Source of the DNA: Adenophora triphylla var. japonica
Lineage: Eukaryota; Streptophyta; Magnoliopsida; Asterales; Campanulaceae
DNA length: 64,000 bases
Assembly (NCBI GenBank): GCA_022495995.1
Contig: JAFEMH010003607.1
Coordinates: 132,501 to 196,500 of the forward strand
Reading direction: 5' to 3'
The notes under the pieces were generated by a model. That model was not told the DNA's origin and did not search any database. It worked only from the letters and a program-made list of their open reading frames with translations. Of this stretch, positions 1 through 11,927 are shown piece by piece. How positions within the stretch are numbered: the stretch's first letter is position 1; every line of letters starts with the position of its first letter. The position numbers and the translations under genes were made by a program.

Positions 1-424
1 AGGAAAAAGAAAAAGAAAAAGATAATTAAAATGAAAAGCTTTTCTTTCCTTCTTTCCTGGTCAACGCACAACCCTCGGTCAACGCGCCCAGCTTGGTCTT
101 CACATACGGCTGAAGGTTTCCTAATCTCCTTTCTTCACTTTGGTCATCCACATTTTCATAATTTCATTCTGGTCACTGAGCTTCCCTGCTCTGTAGTTTG
201 GTCCTTGAACTTCTGATAATTGCAGCTTTATCCTCAACATTAATAAACTTCGCAGGAACATCATAAAATCACTAGAAACATGTCTCAAAATACAATGATT
301 TCCCACGAACTTACCACTCCAACATCTACGCAAAATTACATCAAAACTAATCTAAATTACATCAAAATCAAGATAAAATGTCTAGAAAACTAGGAAATTA
401 CATATAATGAAATCCACCACATCA
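1..424 (-). repeat. T LTR1 (partial; U3 end in element orientation)
   Basis: This is the last 424 bp, in window orientation, of an LTR cut by the window edge. It ends CCACATCA, the complement of the LTR start TGATGTGG. It aligns base by base with the right-hand ends of LTR2, LTR3 and LTR4. The short ORFs here recur in every LTR and are LTR sequence, not genes. Confidence 0.85.
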
Positions 425-2030
425 AATTCCCCCACGCTTAGACAATTACTCGTCCCTGAGTAATATCCTAACCCCACTCTAAATCGCCGGTCTAAACAGA
501 TAGCATGGGAGGAAAATGACCCCTAATCTCCTCTAGTCCGCCAACACATGTCAATGAAAGATAACAGTCATCGGAGCAATTAGAAACTCCGTCTCCTTAT
601 AACACCAAAATATAAACAATGAAAATAATGACCTTAGTTTGATACCAACTCCCAATAATAAAACGGTATCTAAACTAAGGTCCACACAAATAAAAGCCAA
701 GGGGAACTAAATATGTCCTATGTTTCTCCCACGCTTGGCTCACGCTACATACACCCTCGTAAAAAGAAATAATTGCTAAGGTTGTGATCCTTAAGCAAAA
801 ATTTGCCTCGTGAAAAGCATCAACACCCCTTATAACTCCAACAGTGAACGAGGATTTTTAAATCCTAGGCACCACTATCCATACGTCCTACTCCATAGTG
901 AACCTACCCAACACTCCAAACCTCCCTTATGTCTCCAACTCCGGTGATGTAAAGGATGTCACAAATTTCACTTCCTCACCTTTTGCCTAAGCGCCCTTTC
1001 GGGTTTTCACTTAGCCTCTCATTTTTTTTTTCATTTTTATATTTTTTTTTCAATTTTTTTTTAAAACAAAGAAGAAAATAACTATAAGAAAGCAACTATA
1101 TACAAACAACAAGCAGGTACCCCACCCCCTCACTAAACAATGCATAGTCCCATATGCACAACTACATGTACAAAACAAATAGGAAAGGGGTAGGGAAACC
1201 TCCGGGACTACTGAGGTGGTGGAAACATATCTGGCCCCCATAATGGTCCTTGGCTAGAGCTACTCCCAAATTGTTGTTGATTATGGGTGAATAATGGCCC
1301 ATTTTCAAGGGTTTGAAAGTACATGGGCTAAAATAAAATTAGGTAGAAAATGGGGGAGTTAAGCTTGAATTGAAAGTTCAAGGGCCAAAGTGAAAAAAAT
1401 GGAAAAGAGGGGACCAAATTGGTTTTGGAAAGTTCAGGGGCTAAAATGAAAAAATGGAAAAAGGAGGGACTAAAATACAAAAGATAGAAGTTGGGCTGGC
1501 TGTAGCATCACAAGGCAGGCTGTATATGAGGCGTGCGCATGAAATTTTTTGGGCTGGTGCTTCGGCTGCAGTCCAAGCTTCACAATAATTTTTTTTTCTT
1601 TTTTTTTCAGCAGCTTTTTTTTTCAGCAACTTTTTTTTTTTTTTAGCAGATTTTTTTTTTTGAATCGAAAAGGCCCACAATTTTTTTTTGTGCTGTGCTC
1701 CTCTCCCACATTTTGCAATTTCCTACACAAAACACCAACAACAAAAATACCTTAGTAGCACCGATTCAAGCCGTAAAATAAAATATATAAAACAAAAAAT
1801 TTAAAATACAAACTAAACTAATAAATAAAACAACTAAAACATACCTTCTTGGGTTGCCTCCCAACAAGCGCATTTGGTTAAGGTCGTTAGCCCGACTGGA
1901 TTCCTACTCCAACGGGGATTAGAGGTGGCCATCTTGTTTTTAGTTTTAACTTTTCTTCCCTTGGCCCACCTCGCGCATTCACGAGTAAAAATACCCACAA
2001 TTTTTCACCACACATGTGTACCTTTCTTGA

Positions 2031-2639
2031 TTAAATCAGGTGGATCCCAAAAAAAATTTGTGATTTTTTTCTTGGCCTTTTTCTTCTTTTTCTTTTTCTT
2101 GGGGACCCCCAAGAAATTTTTGTGCTCTTTTTCTTATAAATCGCAGACACATGCTCCAAGATCTTCACCTTTTTCTGACTCATTTCCTTCTGATTTCTCT
2201 CTAGTCTCTTGAACGTGTCAAAGATAGCCTTGTCAGGCTCCGATTTTCTATCCTCCCTCAATGCATAAGGAAACGGAGGGACAAGCTCATAAATAGGAAA
2301 CACGAGTGGAATATAATTCTCTACAAGAATTTTCTCTTCCACCTTCTTCTCCACCTCCAACTCTGGCTCAACACTCTTTTCAACCTTCTGTTCGGGCTCT
2401 ATAGACAACATTTGCCCATCAACTTTCTTCTTCCTCCTCACATAAACAGCACAAACAGATAGCTTATGATCACCCCTACTGTTATTATTATTCATCTCTT
2501 CCAGCTGCAAACTTCTCCTAACTTCTTTGCTTTCGTTTCTCCTGCACCTGAAATATCTTTCAATATCTGGAACAATAGGACTAGCAAACTTATTAGCAGA
2601 ACGGGTATGGACCATAAAAGGTTCCACACCACAAGACAA
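2031..2639 (-). CDS. gag-like ORF of family T, unit 1 (202 aa)
   Basis: This ORF starts about 90 nt downstream of the PBS, the usual place for gag. The likely start is the second Met (MVHTRSANKF, minus strand near 2615), because plant gypsy gag proteins often begin with a short basic HTRS-type stretch. A middle part is rich in E/K and V (repeated PELEVEKKVEEK). It is followed by VPPFPYALRED, which resembles the linker before protease in gypsy polyproteins, and by a very basic C-terminal tail. There is no CCHC knuckle and no capsid core that I recognise, so this is a reduced or chimeric gag. The protein is identical in unit 3. Function is inferred from position and weak resemblance only. Confidence 0.55.
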   Translation of the reverse strand: MSCGVEPFMVHTRSANKFASPIVPDIERYFRCRRNESKEVRRSLQLEEMNNNNSRGDHKLSVCAVYVRRKKKVDGQMLSIEPEQKVEKSVEPELEVEKKVEEKILVENYIPLVFPIYELVPPFPYALREDRKSEPDKAIFDTFKRLERNQKEMSQKKVKILEHVSAIYKKKSTKISWGSPRKRKRRKRPRKKSQIFFGIHLI

Positions 2640-2728
2640 TAATAAAGCTTAACGAAAAGGAAACAAGAAAAAGAAAAAAAAGAAATAGATTAAGAAAAAG
2701 AATAAGAGTGCAAACAAATAAACACCGT

Positions 2729-2746
2729 TTCCCGGCAACGGCGCCA
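2729..2746 (-). other. Primer binding site, tRNA-Asp type (T unit 1)
   Basis: The plus strand reads TTCCCGGCAACGGCGCCA, which differs at one base from the 3' end of plant tRNA-Asp with CCA. It sits 5 nt from the LTR2 boundary. It is a priming site, not a tRNA gene. Confidence 0.85.
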
Positions 2747-2751
2747 AAATT

Positions 2752-4036
2752 TGATAGGCTAAAGTCGCACGCCTACAAATTAATTACCAAGACTCGGCTA
2801 CAAAACTGCAGCTAGGACAAGTCCAGGGTCGATCCACTGAAGAACGGTTATTTATTTGCACAATTGTCACTTGACAAGATTGGGGGTCTAAGATTGATTT
2901 TTATTAAATTCCTAAGACGGGAATTAAAAACTAAGTTGTAAACAATTAAAGAAAAAACACTTTGGATTAATTATTTTCCCCGTCTATCATTCAAATATCA
3001 TCGGTTAACTATTTTCACTTTTACCCTATTCACTCGATCACGAGATATATTTCAATCTCTATCTCTTCCTTTGATAATAGTTAATAGCAGTGACACACTC
3101 ACTAATAACCCTAATCAATATCTAAATCTAACTGACACAGTCTAGATTCACAATATCGATTGATTCCGATTTAAGAGATTAAGATCGAGAACACGTTCTA
3201 ATGTTATTTCAATTAGATACTTGTCTATTTTCTTCTTCTTCACAATTTACCATGACACATGCATAAATCGTAAAGTTGCTACTTGCGAAACCCTAAATTG
3301 ACACAATCTTAGGAGATTCTAGCAATAAATTAATAACCAAGATTCAACAATCGGTCTAATTGAAAAACCCTAGAGATCAATTCAATCAATCAAAACAGAC
3401 GAAAATATGAATAAGACAAAAGATACGAAAAGAAATTAACCTCAATTGAATTTCAAGACGGTTCCAATAATTGAATCCAAAGCAAAGGTATTTAGTTCTC
3501 CATGCAAAGCAATAAAAATCTCTATGAAAAATAAATAAAAGTCGAACCCTAAAATTATTGTCAAAAGAAGTATATATACTCCTCCGTCCAATAAACCTAA
3601 ACTAAATAATAAAGGAAAAAGAAAAAGAAAAAGATAATTAAAATGAAAAGCTTTTCTTTCCTTCTTTCCTGGTCAACGCACAACCCTCGGTCAACGCGCC
3701 CAACTTGGTCTTCACGTACGGCTGAAGGTTTCCTAATCTCCTTTCTTCACTTTGGTCATCCACGTTTTCATAACTTCATTCTGGTCACTGAACTTCCCTG
3801 CTCTGTAGTTTGGTCCTTGAACTGCTGATAATTGCAGCTTTATCCTCAGCATTAATAAACTTCGCAGGAACATCATAAAATCACTAGAAACATGTCTCAA
3901 AATACAATGATTTCCCACGAACTTACCACTCCAACATCTACGCAAAATTACATCAAAACTAATCTAAATTACATCAAAATCAAGATAAAATGTCTAGAAA
4001 ACTAGGAAATTACATATAATGAAATTCACCACATCA
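2752..4036 (-). repeat. T LTR2 (1285 bp, mosaic)
   Basis: The boundaries are TGATAGG at left and CCACATCA at right, flanked by the PBS at left and the polypurine complement AATTCCCCCAC at right. Diagnostic variants match LTR4 up to about 3592 and LTR3 from about 3702 onward, so it is a recombinant. A TATATATA box lies at 3571-3578. Confidence 0.85.
3571..3578 (-). promoter_or_regulatory. TATA box of T LTR2
   Basis: TATATATA within GTATATATAC is the only strong TATA element in the LTR. It is conserved in LTR3 (7166-7173) and LTR4 (10773-10780), and transcription would run on the minus strand. Confidence 0.55.
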
Positions 4037-5631
4037 AATTCCCCCACGCTTAGACAATTACTCGTCCCTGAGTAATATCCTAACCCCACTCTAAATCGCC
4101 GGTCTAAACAGTTAGCATGGGAGGAAAATGACCCCTAATCTCCTCTAGTCCGCCAACACATGTCAATGAAAGATAACAGCCATCTGAGCAATTAGAAACT
4201 CCGTCTCCTTATAACACCAAAATATAAACAATGAAAATAATGACCTTAGTTTGATACCAACTCCCAATAATAAACGGTATCTAAACTAAGGTCCACACGA
4301 GTAAAAGCCAAGGGGAACTAAATATGTCCTATGTTTCCCCCACGCTTGGCTCACACTACATACACCCTCGTAAAAAGAAATAATTGCTAAGGTTGTGATC
4401 CTTAAGCAAAAATTTACCTCGTGAAAAGCACCAACACCCCTTATAACTGCAACAGTGAACGAGGATTTTTAAATCCTAGGCACCACTATCCATACGTCCT
4501 ACTCCATAGTGAACCTACCCAACACTCCAAACCTCCCTTATGTCTCCACCTCCGGTGATGTAAAGGATGTCACAAATTTCACTTCCTCACCTTTTGCCTA
4601 AGCGCCCTTTCTGGTTTTCACTTAGCCTCTCATTTTTTCATTTTCATATTTTTTCAATTTTTTTAAACAAAGAAGAAAATAACTATAAGAAAGCAACTAT
4701 ATACAAACAACAAGCAGGTACCCCACCCTCACTAAACAATGCATAGTCCCATATGCACAACTACATGTACAAAACAAATAGAAAAGGGGTAGGGAAACCT
4801 CCGGGACTACTGAGGTGGTGGAAACATATCTGGCCCCCATAATGGTCCTTGGCTAGAGCTACTCCCAAATTGTTGTTGATTATGGGTGAATAATGGCCCA
4901 TTTTTAAGGGTTTGAAAGTACAGGGGCTAAAATAAAATTAGGTAGAAAATGGGGGAGTTAAGCTTGAATTGAAAGTTCAAGGGCCAAAGTGAAAAAAATG
5001 GAAAAGAGGGGACCAAATTGGTTTTGGAAAGTTCAGGGGCTAAAATGAAAATATGGAAAAAGGAGGGACTAAAATACAAAAGATAGAAATTGGGCTGGCT
5101 GTAGCATCACAAGGCAGGATGTACATGAGGCGTGCGCATGAAATTTTTTGGGCTGGTGCTTCGGCTGCAGTCCAAGCTTCACAATAATTTTTTTTTCTTT
5201 TTTTTTCAGCAGCTTTTTTTTTCAGCAACTTTTTTTTTTTTTTTAGCAGATTTTTTTTTTTTGAATCGAAAAGGCCCACAATTTTTTTTTGTGCTGTGCT
5301 CCTCTCCCACATTTTGCAATTTCCTACACAAAACACCAACAACAAAAATACCTTAGTAGCACCGATTCAAGCCGTAAAATAAAATATATAAAACAAAAAA
5401 TTTAAAATACAAACTAAACTAATAAATAAAACAACTAAAACATACCTTCTTGGGTTGCCTCCCAACAAGCGCATTTGGTTAAGGTCGTTAGCCCGACTGG
5501 ATTCCTACTCCAACGGGGATTAGAGGTGGCCATCTTGTTTTTAGTTTTAACTTTTCTTCCCTTGGCCCACCTCGCGCATTCACGAGTAAAAATACCCACA
5601 ATTTTTCACCACACATGTGTACCTTTCTTGA

Positions 5632-6234
5632 TTAAATCGGGTGGATCCCAAAAAAATTTGTGATTTTTTTCTTGGCCTTTATTTTCTTTTTCTTGGGGAC
5701 CTCCCAAAAAATTTTTGTACTCTTTTTCTTATAAATCGCAGACACATGCTCCAAGATCTTCACCTTTTTCTGACTCATTTCCTTCTGATTTCTCTCTAGT
5801 CTCTTGAACGTGTCAAAGATAGCCTTGTCAGGCTCCGATTTTCTATCCTCCCTCAATGCATAAGGAAACGGAGGGACAAGCTCATAAATAGGAAACACGA
5901 GTGGAATATAATTCTCTACAAGAATTTTCTCTTCCACCTTCTTCTCCACCTCCAACTCTGGCTCAACACTCTTTTCAACCTTCTGTTCGGGCTCTATAGA
6001 CAACATTTGCCCATCAACTTTCTTCTTCCTCCTCACATAAACAGCACAAACAGATAGCTTATGATCACCCCTACTGTTATTATTATTCATCTCTTCTAAC
6101 TGCAAAATTCTCCTAACTTCTTTGCTTTTGTTTCTCCTGCACCTGAAATATCTTTCAATTTCTAGAACAAAGGGACTAGCAAATTTATTAGCAGAACGGG
6201 TATGAACCATATAAGGTTCCACACCACAAGACAA
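5632..6234 (-). CDS. gag-like ORF of family T, unit 2 (200 aa)
   Basis: Homologous to the unit 1 ORF but with several N-terminal substitutions, and a different C-terminal tail because an indel in the A/T-rich stretch near 5670-5700 alters the last ~25 residues. The central E/K-rich block and VPPFPYALRED are unchanged. It is probably still translatable from MVHTRSANKF. Function as gag is inferred from the position just after the PBS. Confidence 0.5.
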   Translation of the reverse strand: MSCGVEPYMVHTRSANKFASPFVLEIERYFRCRRNKSKEVRRILQLEEMNNNNSRGDHKLSVCAVYVRRKKKVDGQMLSIEPEQKVEKSVEPELEVEKKVEEKILVENYIPLVFPIYELVPPFPYALREDRKSEPDKAIFDTFKRLERNQKEMSQKKVKILEHVSAIYKKKSTKIFWEVPKKKKIKAKKKITNFFGIHPI

Positions 6235-6322
6235 TAATAAAGCTTAACGAAAAGGAAACAAGAAAAAGAAAAAAAGAAATAGATTAAGAAAAAGAATAAG
6301 AGTGCAAACAAATAAACACCGC

Positions 6323-6340
6323 TCCCCGGCAAAGGCGCCA
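6323..6340 (-). other. Primer binding site, tRNA-Asp type (T unit 2)
   Basis: TCCCCGGCAAAGGCGCCA differs at one base from the tRNA-Asp 3' end and lies 5 nt from LTR3. Confidence 0.85.
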
Positions 6341-6345
6341 AAATT

Positions 6346-7631
6346 TGATAGGATAAAATCGCACGCCTACAAATTAAATACCAAGACTTGGCTACAAAAC
6401 TGCAGCAAGGACAAGTCCAGGGTCGATCCACTGAAGAACGGTTATTTATTTGCACAATTGTCACTTGACAAGATTGGGGGTCTAAGCTTGATTTTTTTTA
6501 TTAATTCCTAAGACGGGAATTAAAAACTAAGTTGTAAACAATTAAAGAAAAAACACTTTGGATTAATTATTTTCCCCGTCTATCATTCAAATATCATCGG
6601 TTAACTATTTTCACTTTTACCCTATTCACTCGATCACGAGATATATTTCAATCTCTATCTCTTCCTTTGATAATAGTTAATAGCAGTGGCACACTCACTA
6701 ATAACCCTAATCAATACCTAAACCTAACTGACACAGTCTAGATTCACAATATCGATTGATTCCGATTTAAGAGATTAAGATCGAGAACACGTTCTAATGT
6801 TATTTCAATTAGATACTTGTCTATTTTCTTCTTCTTCACAATTTACCATGACACATGCATAAATCGTAAAGTTGCTACTTGCGAAACCCTAAATTGACAC
6901 AATCTTAGGAGATTCTAGCAATAAATTAATAACCAAGATTCAACAATCGGTCTAATTGAAAAACCCTAGAGATCAATTCAATCAATCAAAACAGACGAAA
7001 ATATGAATAAGACAAAAGATACGAAAAGAAATTAACCTCAATTGAATTTCAAGACGGTTCCAATAATTAAATCCAAAGCAAAGGTATTTAGTTCTCCATG
7101 CAAAGCAATGATCTCTCTAGGAAAAATAAATAAAAGTCGAACCCTAAAATTATTGTCAAAAGAAGTATATATACTCCTCCATCCAATAAACCTAAACTAA
7201 ATAATAAAGGAAAAAGAAAAAGAAAAAGATAATTAAAATGAAAAGCTTTTCTTTCCTTCTTTCCTGGTCAACGCACAACCCTCGGTCAACGCGCCCAACT
7301 TGGTCTTCACGTACGGCTGAAGGTTTCCTAATCTCCTTTCTTCACTTTGGTCATCCACGTTTTCATAACTTCATTCTGGTCACTGAACTTCCCTGCTCTG
7401 TAGTTTGGTCCTTGAACTGCTGATAATTGCAGCTTTATCCTCAGCATTAATAAACTTCGCAGGAACATCATAAAATCACTAGAAACATGTCTCAAAATAC
7501 AATGATTTCCCACGAACTTACCACTCCAACATCTACGCAAAATTACATCAAAACTAATCTAAATTACATCAAAATCAAGATAAAATGTCTAGAAAACTAG
7601 GAAATTACATATAATGAAATTCACCACATCA
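6346..7631 (-). repeat. T LTR3 (1286 bp)
   Basis: Bounded by TGATAGG and CCACATCA, with the PBS at left and the polypurine tract at right (7632-7642). It carries private variants in its left half (GGATAAAATCGC, CAATGATCTCTCTAGG) and shares its right half with LTR2. TATATATA lies at 7166-7173. Confidence 0.85.
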
Positions 7632-9234
7632 AATTCCCCCACGCTTAGACAATTACTCGTCCCTGAGTAATATCCTAACCCCACTCTAAATCGCCGGTCT
7701 AAACAGTTAGCATGGGAGGAAAATGACCCCTAATCTCCTCTAGTCCGCCAACACATGTCAATGAAAGATAACAGCCATCTGAGCAATTAGAAACTCCGTC
7801 TCCTTATAACACCAAAATATAAACAATGAAAATAATGACCTTAGTTTGATACCAACTCCCAATAATAAAACGGTATCTAAACTAAGGTCCACACAAATAA
7901 AAGCCAAGGGGAACTAAATATGTCCTATGTTTCCCCCACGCTTGGCTCACACTACATACACCCTCGTAAAAAGAAATAATTGCTAAGGTTGTGATCCTTA
8001 AGCAAAAATTTACCTCGTGAAAAGCACCAACACCCCTTATAACTCCAACAGTGAACGAGGATTTTTAAATCCTAGGCACCACTATCCATACGTCCTACTC
8101 CATAGTGAACCTACCCAACACTCCAAACCTCCCTTATGTCTCCACCTCCGGTGATGTAAAGGATGTCACAAATTTCACTTCCTCACCTTTTGCCTAAGCG
8201 CCCTTTCTGGTTTTCACTTAGCCTCTCATTTTTTTTTTCATTTTCATATTTTTTTTTCAATTTTTTTTTAAACAAAGAAGAAAATAACTATAAGAAAGCA
8301 ACTATATACAAACAACAAGCAGGTACCCCACCCCCTCACTAAACAATGCATAGTCCCATATGCACAACTACATGTACAAAACAAATAGAAAAGGGGTAGG
8401 GAAACCTCCGGGACTACTGAGGTGGTGGAAACATATCTGGCCCCCATAATGGTCCTTGGCTAGAGCTACTCCCAAATTGTTGTTGATTATGGGTGAATAA
8501 TGGCCCATTTTTAAGGGTTTGAAAGTACAGGGGCTAAAATAAAATTAGGTAGAAAATGGGGGAGTTAAGCTTGAATTGAAAGTTCAAGGGCCAAAGTGAA
8601 AAAAATGGAAAAGAGGGGACCAAATTGGTTTTGGAAAGTTCAGGGGCTAAAATGAAAATATGGAAAAAGGAGGGACTAAAATACAAAAGATAGAAATTGG
8701 GCTGGCTGTAGCATCACAAGGCAGGATGTACATGAGGCGTGCGCATGAAATTTTTTGGGCTGGTGCTTCGGCTGCAGTCCAAGCTTCACAATAATTTTTT
8801 TTTCTTTTTTTTTCAGCAGCTTTTTTTTTTTAAAGAACTTTTTTTTTTAGCAGATTTTTTTTTTTTGAATCGAAAAGGCCCAGAATCTTTTTTTGTGTTG
8901 TGCTCCTCTCCCACATCTAGCAATTTCCTACACAAAACACCAACAATAAAATACCTCAGTAGCACTGATTCAAGACATAAAATAAAACATATAAATCAAA
9001 AAATTTAAAATACAGACTAAACTAATAAATAAAACAACTAAAACATACCTTCTTGGGTTGCCTCCCAACAAGCGCATTTGGTTAAGGTCGTTAGCCCGAC
9101 TGGATTCCTACTCCAACGGGGATTAGAGGTGGCCATCTTGTTTTTAGTTTTAACTTTTCTTCCCTTGGCCCACCTCGCGCATTCACGAGTAAAAATACCC
9201 ACAATTTTTCACCACACATGTGTACCTTTCTTGA

Positions 9235-9843
9235 TTAAATCAGGTGGATCCCAAAAAAAATTTGTGATTTTTTTCTTGGCCTTTTTCTTCTTTTTCTTTT
9301 TCTTGGGGACCCCCAAGAAATTTTTGTGCTCTTTTTCTTATAAATCGCAGACACATGCTCCAAGATCTTCACCTTTTTCTGACTCATTTCCTTCTGATTT
9401 CTCTCTAGTCTCTTGAACGTGTCAAAGATAGCCTTGTCAGGCTCCGATTTTCTATCCTCCCTCAATGCATAAGGAAACGGAGGGACAAGCTCATAAATAG
9501 GAAACACGAGTGGAATATAATTCTCTACAAGAATTTTCTCTTCCACCTTCTTCTCCACCTCCAACTCTGGCTCAACACTCTTTTCAACCTTCTGTTCGGG
9601 CTCTATAGACAACATTTGCCCATCAACTTTCTTCTTCCTCCTCACATAAACAGCACAAACAGATAGCTTATGATCACCCCTACTGTTATTATTATTCATC
9701 TCTTCCAGCTGCAAACTTCTCCTAACTTCTTTGCTTTCGTTTCTCCTGCACCTGAAATATCTTTCAATATCTGGAACAATAGGACTAGCAAACTTATTAG
9801 CAGAACGGGTATGGACCATAAAAGGTTCCACACCACAAGACAA
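9235..9843 (-). CDS. gag-like ORF of family T, unit 3 (202 aa)
   Basis: It encodes the same protein as unit 1, residue for residue, including the basic tail that differs in unit 2. It starts about 90 nt after the PBS. The E/K-rich centre and VPPFPYALRED segment are intact. The identity of units 1 and 3 but not 2 points to recent unit-level duplication or conversion. No zinc knuckle or pol domain follows. Confidence 0.55.
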   Translation of the reverse strand: MSCGVEPFMVHTRSANKFASPIVPDIERYFRCRRNESKEVRRSLQLEEMNNNNSRGDHKLSVCAVYVRRKKKVDGQMLSIEPEQKVEKSVEPELEVEKKVEEKILVENYIPLVFPIYELVPPFPYALREDRKSEPDKAIFDTFKRLERNQKEMSQKKVKILEHVSAIYKKKSTKISWGSPRKRKRRKRPRKKSQIFFGIHLI

Positions 9844-9930
9844 TAATAAAGCTTAACGAAAAGGAAACAAGAAAAAAGAAAAAGAAATAGAATAAGAAAA
9901 AGAATAAGAGTGCAAACAAATAAACACCGT

Positions 9931-9948
9931 TCCCCGGTAACGACACCA
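9931..9948 (-). other. Primer binding site, tRNA-Asp type, degraded (T unit 3)
   Basis: TCCCCGGTAACGACACCA has three mismatches to the tRNA-Asp 3' end and lies 5 nt from LTR4. The mismatches would probably weaken priming. Confidence 0.75.
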
Positions 9949-9953
9949 AAATT

Positions 9954-11238
9954 TGATAGGCTAAAGTCGCACGCCTACAAATTAATTACCAAGACTCGGC
10001 TACAAAACTGCAGCTAGGACAAGTCCAGGGTCGATCCACTGAAGAACGGTTATTTATTTGCACAATTGTCACTTGACAAGATTGGGGGTCTAAGATTGAT
10101 TTTTATTAAATTCCTAAGACGGGAATTAAAAACTAAGTTGTAAACAATTAAAGAAAAAACACTTTGGATTAATTATTTTCCCCGTCTATCATTCAAATAT
10201 CATCGGTTAACTATTTTCACTTTTACCCTATTCACTCGATCACGAGATATATTTCAATCTCTATCTCTTCCTTTGATAATAGTTAATAGCAGTGACACAC
10301 TCACTAATAACCCTAATCAATATCTAAATCTAACTGACACAGTCTAGATTCACAATATCGATTGATTCCGATTTAAGAGATTAAGATCGAGAACACGTTC
10401 TAATGTTATTTCAATTAGATACTTGTCTATTTTCTTCTTCTTCACAATTTACCATGACACATGCATAAATCGTAAAGTTGCTACTTGCGAAACCCTAAAT
10501 TGACACAATCTTAGGAGATTCTAGCAATAAATTAATAACCAAGATTCAACAATCGGTCTAATTGAAAAACCCTAGAGATCAATTCAATCAATCAAAACAG
10601 ACGAAAATATGAATAAGACAAAAGATACGAAAAGAAATTAACCTCAATTGAATTTCAAGACGGTTCCAATAATTGAATCCAAAGCAAAGGTATTTAGTTC
10701 TCCATGCAAAGCAATAAAAATCTCTATGAAAAATAAATAAAAGTCGAACCCTAAAATTATTGTCAAAAGAAGTATATATACTCCTCCGTCCAATAAACCT
10801 AAACTAAATAATAAAGGAAAAAGAAAAAGAAAAAGATAATTAAAATGAAAAGCTTTTCTTTCCTTCTTTCCTGGTCAACGCACAACCCTCGGTCAACGCG
10901 CCCAGCTTGGTCTTCACGTACGGCTGAAGGTTTCCTAATCTCCTTTCTTCACTTTGGTCATCCACGTTTCCATAACTTCATTCTGGTCACTGAACTTCCC
11001 TGCTCTGTAGTTTGGTCCTTGAACTTCTGATAATTGCAGCTTTATCCTCAGCATTAATAAACTTCGCAGAAATATCATAAAATCACTAGTAACATGTCTC
11101 AAAATACAATGATTTCCCACGAACTTACCACTCCAACATCTACGCAAAATTACATCAAAACTAATCTAAATTACATCAAAATCAAGATAAAATGTCTAGA
11201 AAACTAGGAAATTACATATAATGAAATCCACCACATCA
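9954..11238 (-). repeat. T LTR4 (1285 bp)
   Basis: Bounded by TGATAGG and CCACATCA and followed by the polypurine complement at 11239-11249. The left half is like LTR2, and the right half has private changes (for example GCAGAAATATC near 11070). TATATATA lies at 10773-10780. Confidence 0.85.
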
Positions 11239-11617
11239 AATTCCCCCACGCTTAGACAATTACTCGTCCCTGAGTAATATCCTAACCCCACTCTAAATCG
11301 CCGGTCTAAACAGATAGCATAGGAGGAAAATGACCCCTAAACTCCTCTAGTCCGCCAACACATGTCAATGAAAGATAACAGCCATCGGAGCAATTAGAAA
11401 CTCCGTCTCCTTATAACACCAAAATATAAACAATAAAAATAATGACCTTAGTTTGATACCAACTCCAAATAATAAAACGGTATCCAAACTAAGGTCCACA
11501 CAAATAAAAGCCAAGGGGAACTAAATATGTCCTATATTTCCCCCACGCTTGGCTCACACTACATACACCCTCGTAAAAAGAAATAATTGCTAAGGTTGTG
11601 ATTCTTAAGCAAAAATT
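11239..11617 (-). mobile_element. T internal region 4, truncated
   Basis: Only the 379 bp next to the polypurine tract remain. Identity to the other internal regions stops at AAGCAAAAATT (ends 11617), where the 31-bp minisatellite of family B begins. The rest of this unit, including the gag-like ORF and PBS, is missing. Confidence 0.8.
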
Positions 11618-11927
11618 CGCCGTCCAACACGGGATTTTGATGATGATTCGCCGTCCAACACGGGATATTGATGATGATTCTCCATCCAACACGTGATATT
11701 GATGATGATTCTCCGACCAACACGGGATTTTGATGAGGAATCGCCGTACAACACGAGATTTTGATGATGATTCACCGTCCAACACAGGATTTTGAAGATG
11801 ATTCGCCGTCCAACACGGGATATTGATGATGATTCTCCGTCCAACACGGGATATGGATGAGGAATCGCCGTCCAACATGGGATTTTGATGATAATTTGCC
11901 ATACAGGACGGATTGTTGATGACGTTG
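11618..11927. repeat. 31-bp minisatellite, about 10 copies (B lower)
   Basis: The monomer begins CGCCGTCCAACACGGG and ends in a GATGATGATT-type tail. The first two copies are exactly 31 bp apart (11618, 11649). Later copies alternate CGCC/CTCC starts and GATGAGGAAT tails. The same array occurs at 34056-34350 in the upper B unit. Open frames crossing it are repeat translations. Confidence 0.9.

Larger units (their letters stand above)
425..2751 (-). mobile_element. T internal region 1
   Basis: It lies between LTR1 and LTR2. A polypurine tract (GTGGGGGAATT on the minus strand) abuts LTR1 at 425-435, and the PBS abuts LTR2. Besides the gag-like ORF it holds degenerate purine-rich repeats around 1310-1490 (variants of GGGGCTAAAATGAAAA) and a poly-T tract with AGCAG/AGCAA interruptions at about 1587-1690. 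I see no pol. Confidence 0.8.
4037..6345 (-). mobile_element. T internal region 2
   Basis: Same plan as internal region 1, with small indels (shorter T runs near 4640) and its own variants. It carries a polypurine tract at 4037-4047, a poly-T tract at about 5189-5290, the gag-like ORF and a PBS at the right end. No further gene was found. Confidence 0.8.
7632..9953 (-). mobile_element. T internal region 3
   Basis: It resembles internal region 1 in the gag-like ORF but shares other variants with region 2 (near 8660-8740). It has its own changed poly-T segment near 8820-8850. The internal regions are therefore mosaic as well as the LTRs. Apart from the ORF and PBS it holds only low-complexity and non-coding sequence. 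Confidence 0.8.
1..11617 (-). mobile_element. Family T: head-to-tail LTR retrotransposon array
   Basis: Three and a half units of (LTR, internal) follow each other in the same orientation with spacings of 3612, 3595 and 3607 bp. Read on the minus strand, each unit is LTR, PBS, gag-like ORF, long low-complexity 3' region, polypurine tract, next LTR. Adjacent units share an LTR, as expected from unequal recombination between LTRs and not from independent insertions. The tRNA-Asp type PBS is typical of Athila-like Ty3/gypsy elements. No pol motif is visible in the ~2.3-kb internal regions, so the family is non-autonomous. The array runs off the left edge and stops abruptly at 11617 inside an internal region. 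Confidence 0.88.
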
